Source: Salvelinus alpinus
Taxonomy: Eukaryota; Chordata; Actinopteri; Salmoniformes; Salmonidae
Direction of reading: 5' to 3'
NCBI RefSeq assembly: GCF_045679555.1
Contig: NC_092090.1
Coordinates: 25,382,038-25,446,037, forward strand
Length of the DNA stretch: 64,000 nucleotides
The notes under the pieces are model-generated. The model saw nothing but the letters and a program-made list of their open reading frames with translations. It was not told the DNA's origin and searched no databases. Positions 46,414 to 58,049 of the stretch are shown piece after piece (position 1 is the first letter of the stretch; every line of letters begins with the position of its first letter). Made by a program: the position numbers and the translations under genes.

Positions 46414-47697
46414 GCAGTTACAATTTAATTGCAATAACCCCTACGCATGCACAGCCTATATTTCTAACAATAATGTAGGCTATTTGTTACATTGGATATA
46501 CTCAGTAATGTTGATTAAGTTTACAAACGTGGTGTTATTATAAAGGGCTCAATTCGACACTCATTTCACAAACAGAGCGACCCCAAAACACATGGACTTC
46601 GACTCCTGTTTCTCTTCTTACCAAATGCAATTTATGTGGTCATTTAGCCGAAAGGGTACATTTGGGTCTAAACTACTTAATTTAACGTTGCAGTATGAAA
46701 ATGTAATGACGTTAATGTGAAATTCCTCAACAGCCAACATCCTCTGCAGCCTAATCTCACACCATGAAATGTGATTTTGACCATAAATTCCCGAAAAGTA
46801 GGGGGCACGCTCACGAATTGAAATAAGAAACTGTATGTACAACAGTTCCGAGTTTACATCCCAGTAAAAACTATGCAGTAAGGATAACTCTGAAACAAGA
46901 CATACAATCCCATTCATTCGATAGTCAAGCAAGGTTTCTACATCGCCTTGCTCGCTGTTCCGCAACGCACTCCCATCAAATCCCTAATTAAATCAAGCAT
47001 GGACAGAGAGAATGTCTCATTTCGACGTCTATTCAAGAAACGGACTGGACATACATAATAAGCCGGCAGAAAATGCTATCCTACCTGCTAATGTTCTACT
47101 GTTTCATTGCCTGCAGTCAGCCCTTCGGATGCACATATAACCAGAAGTCCTGCTCTATTGAGTAAAAACCCCTCCTCGCTGAGGAAATCTCAAAGTGGCC
47201 AAATAGTGAACAGTAGTGGTGGTTGGTGTTGAAGGGAGTGGAGGTAGCGGGGTGTAGGGAGAGCGCTGGGAGAGCGGAAACACGTCATAAAAGAGGGACC
47301 CTAAGGGGCTTTGTAGTCACTTCTGCATTGTAGACTATTATGTCCGTAGCTGTGTTCCATCTACTGTAGTAAAATGCGCTTTGAAGTCCATTAGAGGATA
47401 GGGTCTGAGAGAGACGTCGCCATGGTACCACAAGCAGGGGCATAATAGTGAAACATAATAGAAGTAGATCAGGGCCCAGTTTACGATAGATGGAATTTAG
47501 GCTTACGAGTGTTTTAACCATGCATCTTTCCTACAACGGCCCGAAGATGTAACATGCGTTTCCCAAAACACCACACAGACTTACCACATCATTGCGCACA
47601 TGTTAGGCTACACGTCATGAAATATATTGAGACAAATTACAGACAGTAGCCTACAAGTAGCAAAATATAACTCAATTGATTGAACTTGAAATGTACA
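46414..47697. other. Non-genic stretch
   Basis: If the minus-strand exon at 46359-46413 is real, its promoter would be here. No clear TATA box or CpG cluster was found. A decayed foldback piece lies near 47471-47580. Confidence 0.35.
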
Positions 47698-47985
47698 GCA
47701 CTAGTCAAAAGTTTGGATACACTTACTCATTCAAGGGTTTTTCTTCTACATTGTAGAATAACAGTGAAGACATCAAAACTATGATATAACACATATGGAA
47801 TCATGTAGTAAAAAAAAGTTCTAAACAAATATATTTTAGATTCTTCAAAGAAGCCACCCTTTGCATTGATGACAACTTTGCACACTCTTTGCATTCTCTC
47901 AACCAGCTTTATGAGGTAGTCACCTGGAATGCATTTCAACTAACAGGTGTCCCTTGTTAAAAGTTAATGTGTGGAATTTATTTTT
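47698..47985. mobile_element. Tc1-like fragment with one end
   Basis: TA at 47696-47697, then cagcactagtcaaaagtttg, a distinct Tc1 terminal repeat, followed by about 290 bases of element sequence. The opposite end is missing. The minus-strand frame 47939-47727 probably derives from the C-terminal end of the transposase. Confidence 0.75.
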
Positions 47986-48598
47986 ATTTGAAGCATCATT
48001 TTATACGTCGCTTGTTTGTATCAATTGCAAAGACATTGGCAAGTTTGTATTTGTAGTCAACTTTGTTCTAAAGTTATCAGCAGAGAGATAGGGATGAACC
48101 ATGTGATTCTATGTTTAGTGGAGATATTCTGTGTATAAAGTGACGCAGTAGGCCAAAAAAGCATCTAACGACGCACTTAGCCCCCCCAGTCTACTATAGA
48201 GGAGGAACGCTGTGGAGCCAAACTTGGCCCTTGTTTTCAGGGCAGCGTGTAGTAAAGAACTTGGCACTCGTTGTCAGGGCAGAGGAATTTGAAATTAAGA
48301 CAAACCCGTAAGGTGGTGTTAACCCACAGAGTGAGCTGCAGACAGAAGTATAAGCACAACAACATTCCAGGGATTCTGATGTGAACACCCTGGAACACCT
48401 ACACTCAGTTCAGACCGCCTGCTGCTAATCTTTACCCTTAGTTCTCATGTTAGGCTTTGCTTTGTCCAAATGTTTTATTTTATTTACTATACTAAATGAT
48501 CTTTCAGTATATGGAAGTGCATTGATAAGCACATTGTAATTACTAATGGAGTACAAGACTGCTCCTAATATAGTAATAAAATAACATATGCTGAACAA

Positions 48599-49235
48599 AA
48601 ATATACATGCAACATGCAACAATTTCAATGATTTTACTGAGTTACAGTTGAAATAAAGTCAATTTAAATAAATAAATTAGGCCATAATCTATGTATTTCA
48701 CATGACTGGGCAGGGGCGCATAGGCCCAACCACCCACTGGGGAGCCAGGACCAGCCAATCAGAATGATTTTTTCTCCACAAAAGGCCTTTATACAGACAG
48801 AAATACTCCTGTTTCACCAGCTGTCCGGGTGGCTGGTCTCAGACGATCCCGCAGATGAAGCTGGATGTGGAGGTCCTGGGCTGGCGTGATTACATGTGGT
48901 CTGCGGTTGTGAGGCCGGTTGGACGTACAGCCAAATTCTCTAAAATGACGTTGGAGGCGGCTTATGGTAAAGAAATTAACATTCAACTTTCTGTCAATAG
49001 CTCTGGTGGACATTCCTGCAGTCAGCATGCCAATTGCATGCTCCCTCAACACTTCTGGCATTGTGTTGTGTGAAAAAACAGCACATTTTAGAGTGGCCTT
49101 TTACTGTCCCCAGCAAACAAATTTGTGCACAAAATCTGAGAGAAATACGCTTTTTGTGTATATGGAACATTTAATTTCAGATCATGAAACATGGGACAAA
49201 CACTTTACATGTTGCATTCATATTTTTGTTCAGTG
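48599..49235 (-). mobile_element. Internally deleted Tc1-like element keeping the DNA-binding domain
   Basis: Left end tgctgaacaaaaatatacat and right end catatttttgttcagtg are inverted repeats, flanked by TA (48597-48598 and 49236-49237). At 637 bases it is less than half of a typical Tc1 element. The minus strand 49061-48789 keeps an open 90-codon frame for the transposase N-terminus (LREHAIGMLTAGMSTRAIDR, then a helix-turn-helix and RRPHVITPAQD). The catalytic DDE region has been deleted. Confidence 0.85.
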
Positions 49236-50327
49236 TAATAATACTGTAAGAACTCCTAAAAAGCTCAAGTCTCAGTCTGGATGTGTACAGCACAAGGATG
49301 TCTACAGGTATATGTTTATGGTACAGCAACCTAGTGATGTTATATTTGGTGCAATTAAAGCAAACTCAATAAGTGAGAAAATATAGAGGCATATTTAGAA
49401 ACCAGATTTCACAAAGATTTATTTTCACTCCGACACATTTTCAGGTACAAACATCTTGCTTCCTCTAAAACAAGTAACCGCAGGCATCAATGGGATAGAC
49501 TTCAAGGCTAGGGCCTGAATTCAACTTGACTGTAGATTAATGGAAATTTCTACATATGGAGGTTTTAATGCCGTGCTTCTGTATTACACACAAAAAAGCA
49601 GAAACAGAGTGAAGACCACTTTCCAAAACGTAATATGCTAATGTGGGTCTACCTGTGGTTAGTGAGAAGAGATTAGCACCATTGTCTCAGTGGCACCCTA
49701 CCAGATACATGAAGGGTTATATGACTTACTCTTTCTTTTAAGGAAATTCTTTTCATTTCTGGAAGGAAAAGTAAAATCAGTATTCCATACTTGTTCTAAA
49801 TGTTTTTTAGATTCTTTAACCTATGTTTTACCAAAACAAGTTAGTATGGCTGAGTTAAATTCCATGAACGAAGGGAGAAATTAAAGCAAACTTCATGTGG
49901 ATGAACATTAAAATAAGGCTATATTCGGCCATAGCCCTTCTCTGGTTATTGTATGACTGCTGTATGACAGGTCAAATAAAGTAAATACTGCCACCCCGTG
50001 GTTACCCGTGAGATGTGCAAACATGTGCCGCACACCTGCTGCTTGTAAGAGGGCATGATTTTTGTACATTACCAAAGACACTTCCTCTTTGGAATGACAT
50101 GCGGTAACCATCTGGGTTAAAAAGAGAAGTCAGATCATAGTTCCAGTCTCAAACATGATATGGCATCTAAAAAGGTCAAATTCAAAAACGACCATGCCTG
50201 TGTTGGAGACAAAGGATTCAGTCTCACACAGCTGGTTTGGGCTATCATGGATACAATCGTTTTACTGAACAAATTAATCAAGCAAGTTAGTTCTGCTGTT
50301 GTAATATCCTTATTTGTGGCAGACCCA
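49236..50327. other. Region 3' of DDX28
   Basis: Lies downstream of the DDX28 stop and may include its 3' untranslated region. On the minus strand the hexamer AATAAA occurs at 49423-49418, about 900 bases past the stop, and could be the poly(A) signal. No other gene seen. Confidence 0.35.
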
Positions 50328-53099
50328 CTAGTAGAGCAACCCCTCTTCCTCCTCCTCTTCGGCTGCTTTGGGCTCAGGCTTCCTGATGGAGGACTCCATC
50401 CCAGGCAGACTTGTTCTCCTCCGGGCAGCCGTCTCAATCTTCTGCACCAGCTCCACGTCCCAGGGGTGGGTGACGAAGCTGAGCACCTCCCCATCCTCCA
50501 CACTCCCTGCCCGGCCCACCCGCCCCGCCCGGTGGATGTAGTCCGTGTGGGATTCTGGGAAGTCGTAGTTGACCACCAGACAGACCCTCTGGGTGTCCAG
50601 TCCTCGGGAAGCGATGTCGGTACAGATCAGCACGTCCACCTATAGGGACAGAATGTGAAACGTAGCCTATAACGTGTCTGTTATTAATTACATGTTAGCT
50701 ATGTGTTTTGTTATGATCTGTGGTCAATGTGTTATTTTTACTGGGTATCTTTTTAAAGTGTGACATGGAGCTTGTCATAGAATATGGACATAGATATTGT
50801 CACATGGAGTTTGATAAGGAATTTGAAACTGCATAAGCAGACAAAGTATTTTCTCATCTCATATCACCTGTCCCTTCTGGAAGGAGTGGAAGATTCCAGC
50901 CCGGAGGGAGGCAGGCATCTCCCCCTGCAGTCGGACGTGTCTCAGCCCCATGTCCTCCAGGGAGTAGCCCAGCCAGTTGACTGTAGAAGCCCGGTTACAG
51001 AACACCAACACCCCAGCCTTGTCCTGCTCTGCTGCCTTCAGGGCCTGGTGGAGCTCCAGAAGCTTGTCAGCTCCCCTCATCTTAACATTTAATAATATAT
51101 ATTTCTTATATATAGTATACTATAAATTATATTCTATCGTTTATACTTTAATAAATGAATACTATAAATTACTATATAATTTATAGTATACTAATGTAAT
51201 TCATAGTATTCTGTCAAACTATTTTCTTTTTAAAGTTAAATCGCAGGATTTGCTATGATGAATAGCGATTGATCGCAAATTAAGAATTTGCTCAATTTGA
51301 GCTGTAATAGATTTTTTGACAAAAAGCATTATGGAATATTGACGTCTTGATTTTGTCCATAGTAACGGTAAGCAAAATCTGATAAATTGATTAACTCTTT
51401 CTTTAACCTCAATGACAACTTGATTTGACATCACATTGTTGTTTTTAGCTGTAGAGATTATGTATTTTTAATGCCTTCAGACAATGTGAATAATCACGAT
51501 TAAAAAAAGTGTGCACTAAAATTACAAAAAGTTAACTCCAGTTAACTGATTAACTTTGACAGCTCTACTATAAATACCTAAGTACTAGTACATGGTTTTT
51601 ATACATAGCTTTTTATATAGGTCCCATAGACACTTTAAAATATTGAAGAACACCAAAGAAACAAAACACTAATACCAAACCAATGAAAACAAGAAAAAGA
51701 AGTGGGGAATACCTTCAGGAAGGTCTGTTTTACATGTGGCATGAGGAAGTGAAGATTCTTGCTCTTGATGGTCACCATGCTGCCCAGGTCCGTCACCTAT
51801 AAGAACAAGTCAGTCTCATTTTAATGTGCATTTTCCATGGGTCTCAACATATTTTACATAATGCAGCAGGAATATGCACTACTTTTGACCAGAGTCCTAT
51901 GTGTTAGTGCACTATAGTATAGGGAGTAGGGTGTATAGGGAGTTTGGGACGCAGCCAATGTAGGAAAACGTTATGATAATGACCTGACTGAGAACCTCTC
52001 CGACCCCACCGGGGAACGTGGCCCCCACCACCACCAGCTGGGCCTTGCGGGTGGGGCCGGGGCCCCGGGTCTCTGAGGGGTCACAGGCCACGCGGGTATG
52101 GGCCAGGATGCTCTCCAGCATGCCAGAGAAGCTGGGATCAAACATGGTGTCTGCCTCGTCCACCACCATGAACCTCAGCTCCCCCAGGTCTAGGTAGCGT
52201 CTCCGCAGGGCCTTGACGAGGGCACCAGGTGTGGCCACCAACACATCCGGGGGACCCTTGGTGAAGGCCAGCTTGATGTTGCCCACACCTCTCCCACCTC
52301 CCACTGTCTTCACCATCAGCCTGAATGGGCCACACAGGCTCCTGGCCACAGCTGAGACCTGGTCAGCAAGTTCTCTAGAGGGGACAATGATAACAGAGCG
52401 AATCCTGGGTGTGGTCTCTATAGACTCGGAATCTGCTGCTTTCTCAGCCTGTAGTTTGTGAATGACAGGCAACAGGTAGCTCAGGGTTTTGCCGCTACCC
52501 GTCTCAGCTGCGCACAGGATGTTGTAGCCTTTCAGGAGCTTGGGGATGGTTTGTAGTTGAACGGTTGTAGGGCGAGTTATGTTGTCCTTGCCCAAAGCCT
52601 CCACTAAGTCTGGGCAGAGGTGAAGGTTGTGAAATGTAATAGGTTTACTCTTCTCTTTGAGTTTGTCACCCTCCTCATCCTGGATTTCAGTGACAAAGGG
52701 TGGAGTGCGCTGAGTGTTGTTAACTGTGAAGTAGTCACCAAATGATTTGTTTTGTTTCCATCCTTTGGAGGAGAGATGGGGCTGCTCAAATTTCCCAAGT
52801 GTGTAGCCTGCGGACTGATTCAGTTCTGGGTTCTTGCTTTTGATTAGGAGCTTGCCAGCCTTGATGATGTTGACTTTGTTCTTGCCTCTCACCTGCTTCA
52901 CATTTTCTACCTGCTCCTGCATGTGTCTGGGAATACGAATGACCACAGGCTGTGCTGTGGTTGACATGGGATGGACACCACAGGCTGAACTGATTGTACC
53001 ATGAATACATGCTAGTGCTCTGAAATGACCCGAGGACGAGTAGTTGTGTTTTGATATCAACGTAAACAACACTGAGTAGCCGACCTTCACAGACTGCAT
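50328..53099 (-). CDS. ddx28: DDX28, mitochondrial DEAD-box RNA helicase, four exons
   Basis: Exons on the minus strand: 53099-51984, 51796-51713, 51080-50868 and 50639-50328. All junctions are GT/AG and phase 0, giving 574 codons to a TAG stop. The basic, serine-rich N-terminus fits a mitochondrial presequence. Helicase motifs in order: [10 protein letters not shown] near 177-186, Walker A AETGSGKT 198-205, PSRELADQ 240-247, ATPGAL 289-294, DEAD 314-317, GAT 359-361 (SAT in most DEAD-box proteins), VLVFCN 424-429, [10 protein letters not shown] 477-486 and HRAGRVGR 507-514. The C-terminus is acidic (EEEEEE). Family knowledge: DDX28 acts in mitochondrial RNA granules in assembly of the large mitoribosomal subunit. 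Human DDX28 has no introns; this gene has three. Intron 1 is very short and carries a MITE. The start was chosen as the first ATG giving a plausible presequence; an internal ATG at codon 45 is possible but less likely. Confidence 0.95.
51109..51192. repeat. AT-rich inverted repeat in DDX28 intron 2
   Basis: atagtatactataaattata and, about 50 bases on, tataatttatagtatacta can pair. It lies within the intron between exons 2 and 3. Confidence 0.7.
51872..51951. mobile_element. Palindromic MITE in DDX28 intron 1
   Basis: Contains gcactacttttgaccagagt and agtgcactatagtataggga, ending in gtttgggacgc: a diverged member of the 15189-15300 family. It occupies much of the 187-base intron (51797-51983). 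Confidence 0.75.
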
Positions 53100-56000
53100 T
53101 CTGATGGTAAGTTAGATAGCTTACTAGCTAGCTAACGTTAGGTAGGAGGAATCAGCTGGTGCACGTCTTCACAAATAGACAATACCGTTTCTGTTGTATT
53201 TCATTATAGTGTATAATTTATCAAATGCTTCCGAGAACAAGATACATTTGATTATATACGTTTTTACAGGACTGTATTTTTCGTTCAATTTCAAACATTT
53301 AATTGTACATGCGTCGGTGGCGAATAATGATGACGTCGATCTGTCGCAAGAGATGACGCCTTCCTTATTGAATAGAACGGGTAGCCCAGATAGAAATCTA
53401 ATATATATAATGGACATTTCAACAACAACAAAAATGCTCTCCAGTTGTTGTTTTTATGACATTTTCCTGTTTAGAAAGTATGTTAGATGTAATATACATT
53501 ATGGAACGTTTTTAATAGTACGTGTCGGCTACCTGTGTAGTATTCGAATGGAACAGGGTAACATTTGTGGGCCACCTTCCATCCACAGTGGAATCAGTCT
53601 TATATTTCTGTGTTGTGTTAATGTATTATTGTACTTGAGTACAACTTGAGTTTGGCTGTGTGGATTGGAGACAGCCAGCCAAGTCATTATTGTGTTTCAA
53701 TACTGGGTTAATTGTTAAATTAAATTATGCATGTATCTGTCTTAAGACCATTTTGATATTGATCCTTACTAGTATTGTTAAACTTTGCTGTGTATGTATG
53801 TGTGGTAGACTAGTTTGATGTGCTTCTATGATACATGTTACATGCTACATACATGTCTATGATACATGTACTAAATCATTATTGTAGACTATTGTACTGA
53901 AGAGCCACTGACAACCTGTGGACCTTTTTTGACATTCTAAATCCCCAGCCCATACCTGTTTGAACTATTTTATAATAATTTATATTAAAATCGATATTTT
54001 GCGATAACCTCATGGTGTCTTCCAGGACCAGTGCCCATTCAGGTCTTCTTTGACACTGCTGACCTAAAATAACAGACTTCATCAAATAAAATAGACTTGT
54101 ACATTTATACACACACACAAACAAAAAAAAAGTCATACATTTATTGAACTTCTCTCCACCCTAGATCAAAGCCAATGTGATGGTACAACCCACATGATGA
54201 GCTCATAGCTCTATTCACCCTGGACCTGATGATGAGGATTGCCTCTGATGATCTCTGTGGTTCAGTAATTACTGATCTGTCACCAGTATTGATCCCTCAC
54301 CAGGCACAGTTCCCATGCTCTGAATGAACCGGTTGTCTGATTGATTTTCTGAAGCGTCAGAACATCACACATACGCTGCCAGTAATAGGGTGTCTGACTG
54401 TGTCACGTGTTGACTGTTGTTTCAAGCATTGGGCAACACCCTGACATTGCTATCCAGAACAGTACTGGTGGCAAAAAGAGGAAAAATAGAAGAGCTTTGA
54501 CAGTATTAGAGAGAACTACGGGAAAGAAGTGAGCAGTGAGGAGAGGCGAATAATGCTGGGTCTTGATTGATTTTGTTGTTGTTCTTTCAGTAAACAGTGG
54601 AGGGCAGCCTACATCAATGATGAAAACCAGTAAGTCAAACCTGTAAGCCACAAAACCTGTCTTATGCTCCACTCGATGACTATCCTGTGTATGCATTTTA
54701 CACTCTTCTTCATAATTTTTGTGCCAATTTCTCAGCCAATTTTTCCAGTACACTTTTGCATTTTTTCATAGTTAAATAAAGGTTCAATTTAAAAAAAAAT
54801 ATGAATAGGCTACATGGTGTCTACATGTAGCTATTTTCACTATTTTCAGGTGTTCAGTCAAAATGCTTTTCACTGCATTTTATAGCTGCAATATTGATAT
54901 TATGGGAAAATGATTGGATTTATATAGGACAAGGGTGTTATGTGGCCAAAATAGAGAAATAACATAATTTACTAACCTTGAAGTTCCCTGATGTTATTTC
55001 ACAAAAGTTATTTTGAAAGTTCAGTTTTAATAAACCATATTCAAAAAATATTCTAATAAGATTTAAAAAGTGAATAACAGATTTAGCTCTTACCTGCCTC
55101 ACAACCTGTCCAACACTGTAAACACTGACTCAGTAGGATTTGTGTGCATTCTCTTTTGTATAGTAGGTTATTATTTGTTTTATTGACATCTGTATGAGTA
55201 CAATGCAGAATGCATGGTATGTAATGTATATGATCGTCATGACCCCAAGGCATTATAACACTACTGCTGTAAGAGCATGTCTCCAGACCCACTACTGGTT
55301 GCTGCTTAATTCAGGTTACCTGTGTGCCTCTTATCTTCTCAGATGACCTTTAAAGGGAGAAGATAAAGAACACAGTGTACACAAATTGTGTGGGAGGGTG
55401 TGGATGTGGTTAACGATATTAAGTTCTCGTAAAGAAAGTTGTGAGGGAAAAAATAAACCCTCTACCCCCTCACTTGTCCTGTGTGTGAGAGAGGTATGTG
55501 ACGCTCTCTTTCAAGGATTGAGGCGTGTGCTTCTGCAGAGCATAGTACACAGACTGCACAACTTCAATGCATCACCTTGACTGACATGAGCCATAATATG
55601 GGTTAAATATTGACTGTTATTATTATATTGCACAAGAATCTGTCTGAATTCCTCACTTGATGAGGAATGAGGCCTATTTCTAACTTTCTAAATATGGAGA
55701 AGACAGGATTATTTCAGATGTATTTTAACTGAATTCTAAAGGATTTTCTTTAGGCCTACTTGTTTGTATTAAAATACAGAACCACAAGAAAGCAAATGGC
55801 AGGAATGTATCTATTTCATATTGGTACATAACTGAACTGAGTATAACAGTGATTAGTTTGTTGCCTAATGTACCAAAAGAGAGGGTTATGCTTCAACACT
55901 GAATTGTCTTTTGAATTAAACTGTAATTTCTAAATTAACTCAACCATGCACTGTCAAAGTAACATACCTTTAGCAGTTTTATCAGTATGATCTCAAACTA

Positions 56001-57476
56001 GTATATTTTGTAATCGATTTCACTTTCGCCAGCTGATGGCATACAGTGAATGTCAATGCGGTTTACATGTAGTGAGTGCTTTTGCTTGGAAATTTAGACC
56101 ACAGGAAATGTGATATTTTTTCCGCATTGCTTTTGTGAACTTCAGCGTCTGTACGCCCACATGTGTCAAACAAAAACATTCTCTTGTTTTTTTCTTATCT
56201 TCGCTGTATCAGTTATCTTTCACGAATATTCGATAAGAGGATTCTGTTTATGCAAGTGTTCTGTCTCAATGCACCTCAGACAGCTGCAGAAAAATTCAGG
56301 TAGGCATAGTAACAAGGACAGAGATCATTAGAACGGCACTGTAACTTGTTGGTGACTGAGGGATCTAGAGTTCAAGTGTGCATCGTGTTATTACGGCCCA
56401 ATCAGTGATGGACTGTCGCCACGAAAATATAGTTACAATATACTGTAGTTAAGAGAGAAGGGTTGAAGGTTGGCTATAATTTGGTTGAATCTACTGATGC
56501 ACAGAATGGTTGGCAGTGATACAATTAAAGTGATTGTGAAATCTGCTCAACACGAAAGGGTCAAAAGTTTTACTTGATCTACCCAGGCCAGAAAAACTAT
56601 CTGTGTGGTCTATAGGACAGGGTTCCGCGACTGGCGGCCCATTTTTATAAATGTTGGACATAAAAGACTAAAAACACTAGCAAATCAGCTCCACGTGATT
56701 TTGATTTTGGAAATCTGTTTCAAAGTATTCCCAAGCATAATAGAGATATACTGTATATGTGATCATATAAAAATGTAAGCAAGGTTTGAAATGTTTTAGT
56801 CAAATGGTATATCTGTTTGGGCTTCTTGCGGTCAATTTGCAGTCTACAAATGATTTGTAATTATGTTCCGGCCCCCTGACCATCTGCTCAAGAAAAAATC
56901 GTCCCGCGGCTGAATCTAGTTGATGATCCCTGCTTTAGGGTATAGGATATACTGAACTAATCACATAAGCAATGCATTCCAGGAAAGTGTGATGGCCTAC
57001 TTAGTATAAGGACAGATTTACAGTCTAATGCATATGTCACAGACTTTATCATCGACATGCAGAACTATTGCATAGACCTTGGGGCAGGCCGTCTGTTGAA
57101 TTCCTATAGCCCAAAAGGCAACGTGAACACAGAACATTTAGTTAATTGGAGTCAGCATGGTCCGTTTAAACTGTAATTGTGTCTGGCACGGATGTAGGCC
57201 AATAGTATATGAGAGCCTGCATACATTCAAAATAGGGATTGAGACATTATAAATGAAAAGTCAAAAGGAAAATTACATACAATGTGTGATGATCTCAGAT
57301 AAAGTGTAATTTCATTCTGATTAAAACAGCGCTGTACATCTGGATAACTTTATTATACGCTATAATAAGGTCCATGTTGAGGCAATGAGCTTCAACATGA
57401 TATTTAACTACATATCCCAGGAGCTCTTGCCAGCCTTATCCGTGTTTGTGCGTGTGTGAGATAAATGTTTAATGTT
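53100..57476. other. Intergenic region between DDX28 and NFATC3
   Basis: The two genes diverge from here, so both promoters are expected at its ends. The middle holds AT-rich sequence and a hAT-type MITE (56628-56932). Short open frames (53194-53649, 56110-56331 and others) show no family features and no splice support. Confidence 0.45.
56628..56932. mobile_element. hAT-type MITE, second copy
   Basis: Begins caggg and ends ccctg, with flanks ctatagga (56620-56627) and ctttaggg (56933-56940) matching at 6 of 8 bases. It shares long stretches with 21799-22132 (ggaaatctgttt, tttgggcttcttgcg, ggctgaatctagttgat). Confidence 0.8.
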
Positions 57477-57590
57477 AATTTTTGATTGTTTATTTAACTT
57501 TTGTTTATTATATATTTCACTTGCTTTGGCAATGTAAACATACTGTATGTTTCCCATGCCAATAAAGCCCTCTGAATTGAATTGAGAGAC
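57477..57590 (+). mobile_element. LINE 3' tail fragment upstream of NFATC3
   Basis: cacttgctttggcaatgtaa ... cccatgccaataaagccctc followed by a gaattgaattga tail. It is the 3' end of the LINE family present, in reverse, at 61576-62390. It ends some 35 bases before the presumed NFATC3 promoter. Confidence 0.65.
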
Positions 57591-57599
57591 AGAGTGCGT

Positions 57600-58049
57600 G
57601 CGCTCTGTTGTGTACCCGGGTTTGCTGACGTCACTACTGGAACTGCCCTGTCACGCGCAGTTAGTAAAAGTTGGGATAGAAGGCGCTCCAGTGAGAGGAG
57701 TCAGTTTCACCGACAACCTTGTCTGTCTTGTTGACACCAAACAGCGATAAATCAATTTAACGTTCGCAAGGACAATAGAGTAGACTCGCTTTAGGACAAT
57801 CAAAAGTTTAACCAGCATTTTATTACCAAACGTCGCCGGGAGGAAGAATACTTTTTGGATTTCTAATCAAGGAAGAAAAGCTAGTTCACGCCGATCGCGG
57901 GTCGATTGCTCGCTACAATTTTGATTTACTAAATTAAACAAGTTTTGTTGTTTCAGTTAACGTTAGTTCTGTAAATGTTGTGACATTTAAAATAGTATTT
58001 TGCATTAGTCGTCGTTCGTGTGACGGGTGAACCCGAGCTGTCAACCCCG
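57600..58049 (+). promoter_or_regulatory. Putative NFATC3 promoter and 5' leader
   Basis: CG dinucleotides become frequent from about 57600 in otherwise CG-poor DNA. A perfect palindromic cAMP response element, tgacgtca, lies at 57626-57633. The leader before the start codon contains a minimal upstream open frame, ATG TTG TGA, at 57975-57983. The transcription start cannot be fixed from sequence. Confidence 0.5.

Noticed and set aside
50160-50645. Plus-strand open frame of 161 codons
   Set aside because: Antisense of DDX28 exon 4 with no protein features of its own.
52213-52461. Plus-strand open frame inside DDX28 exon 1
   Set aside because: Antisense shadow of helicase coding sequence.
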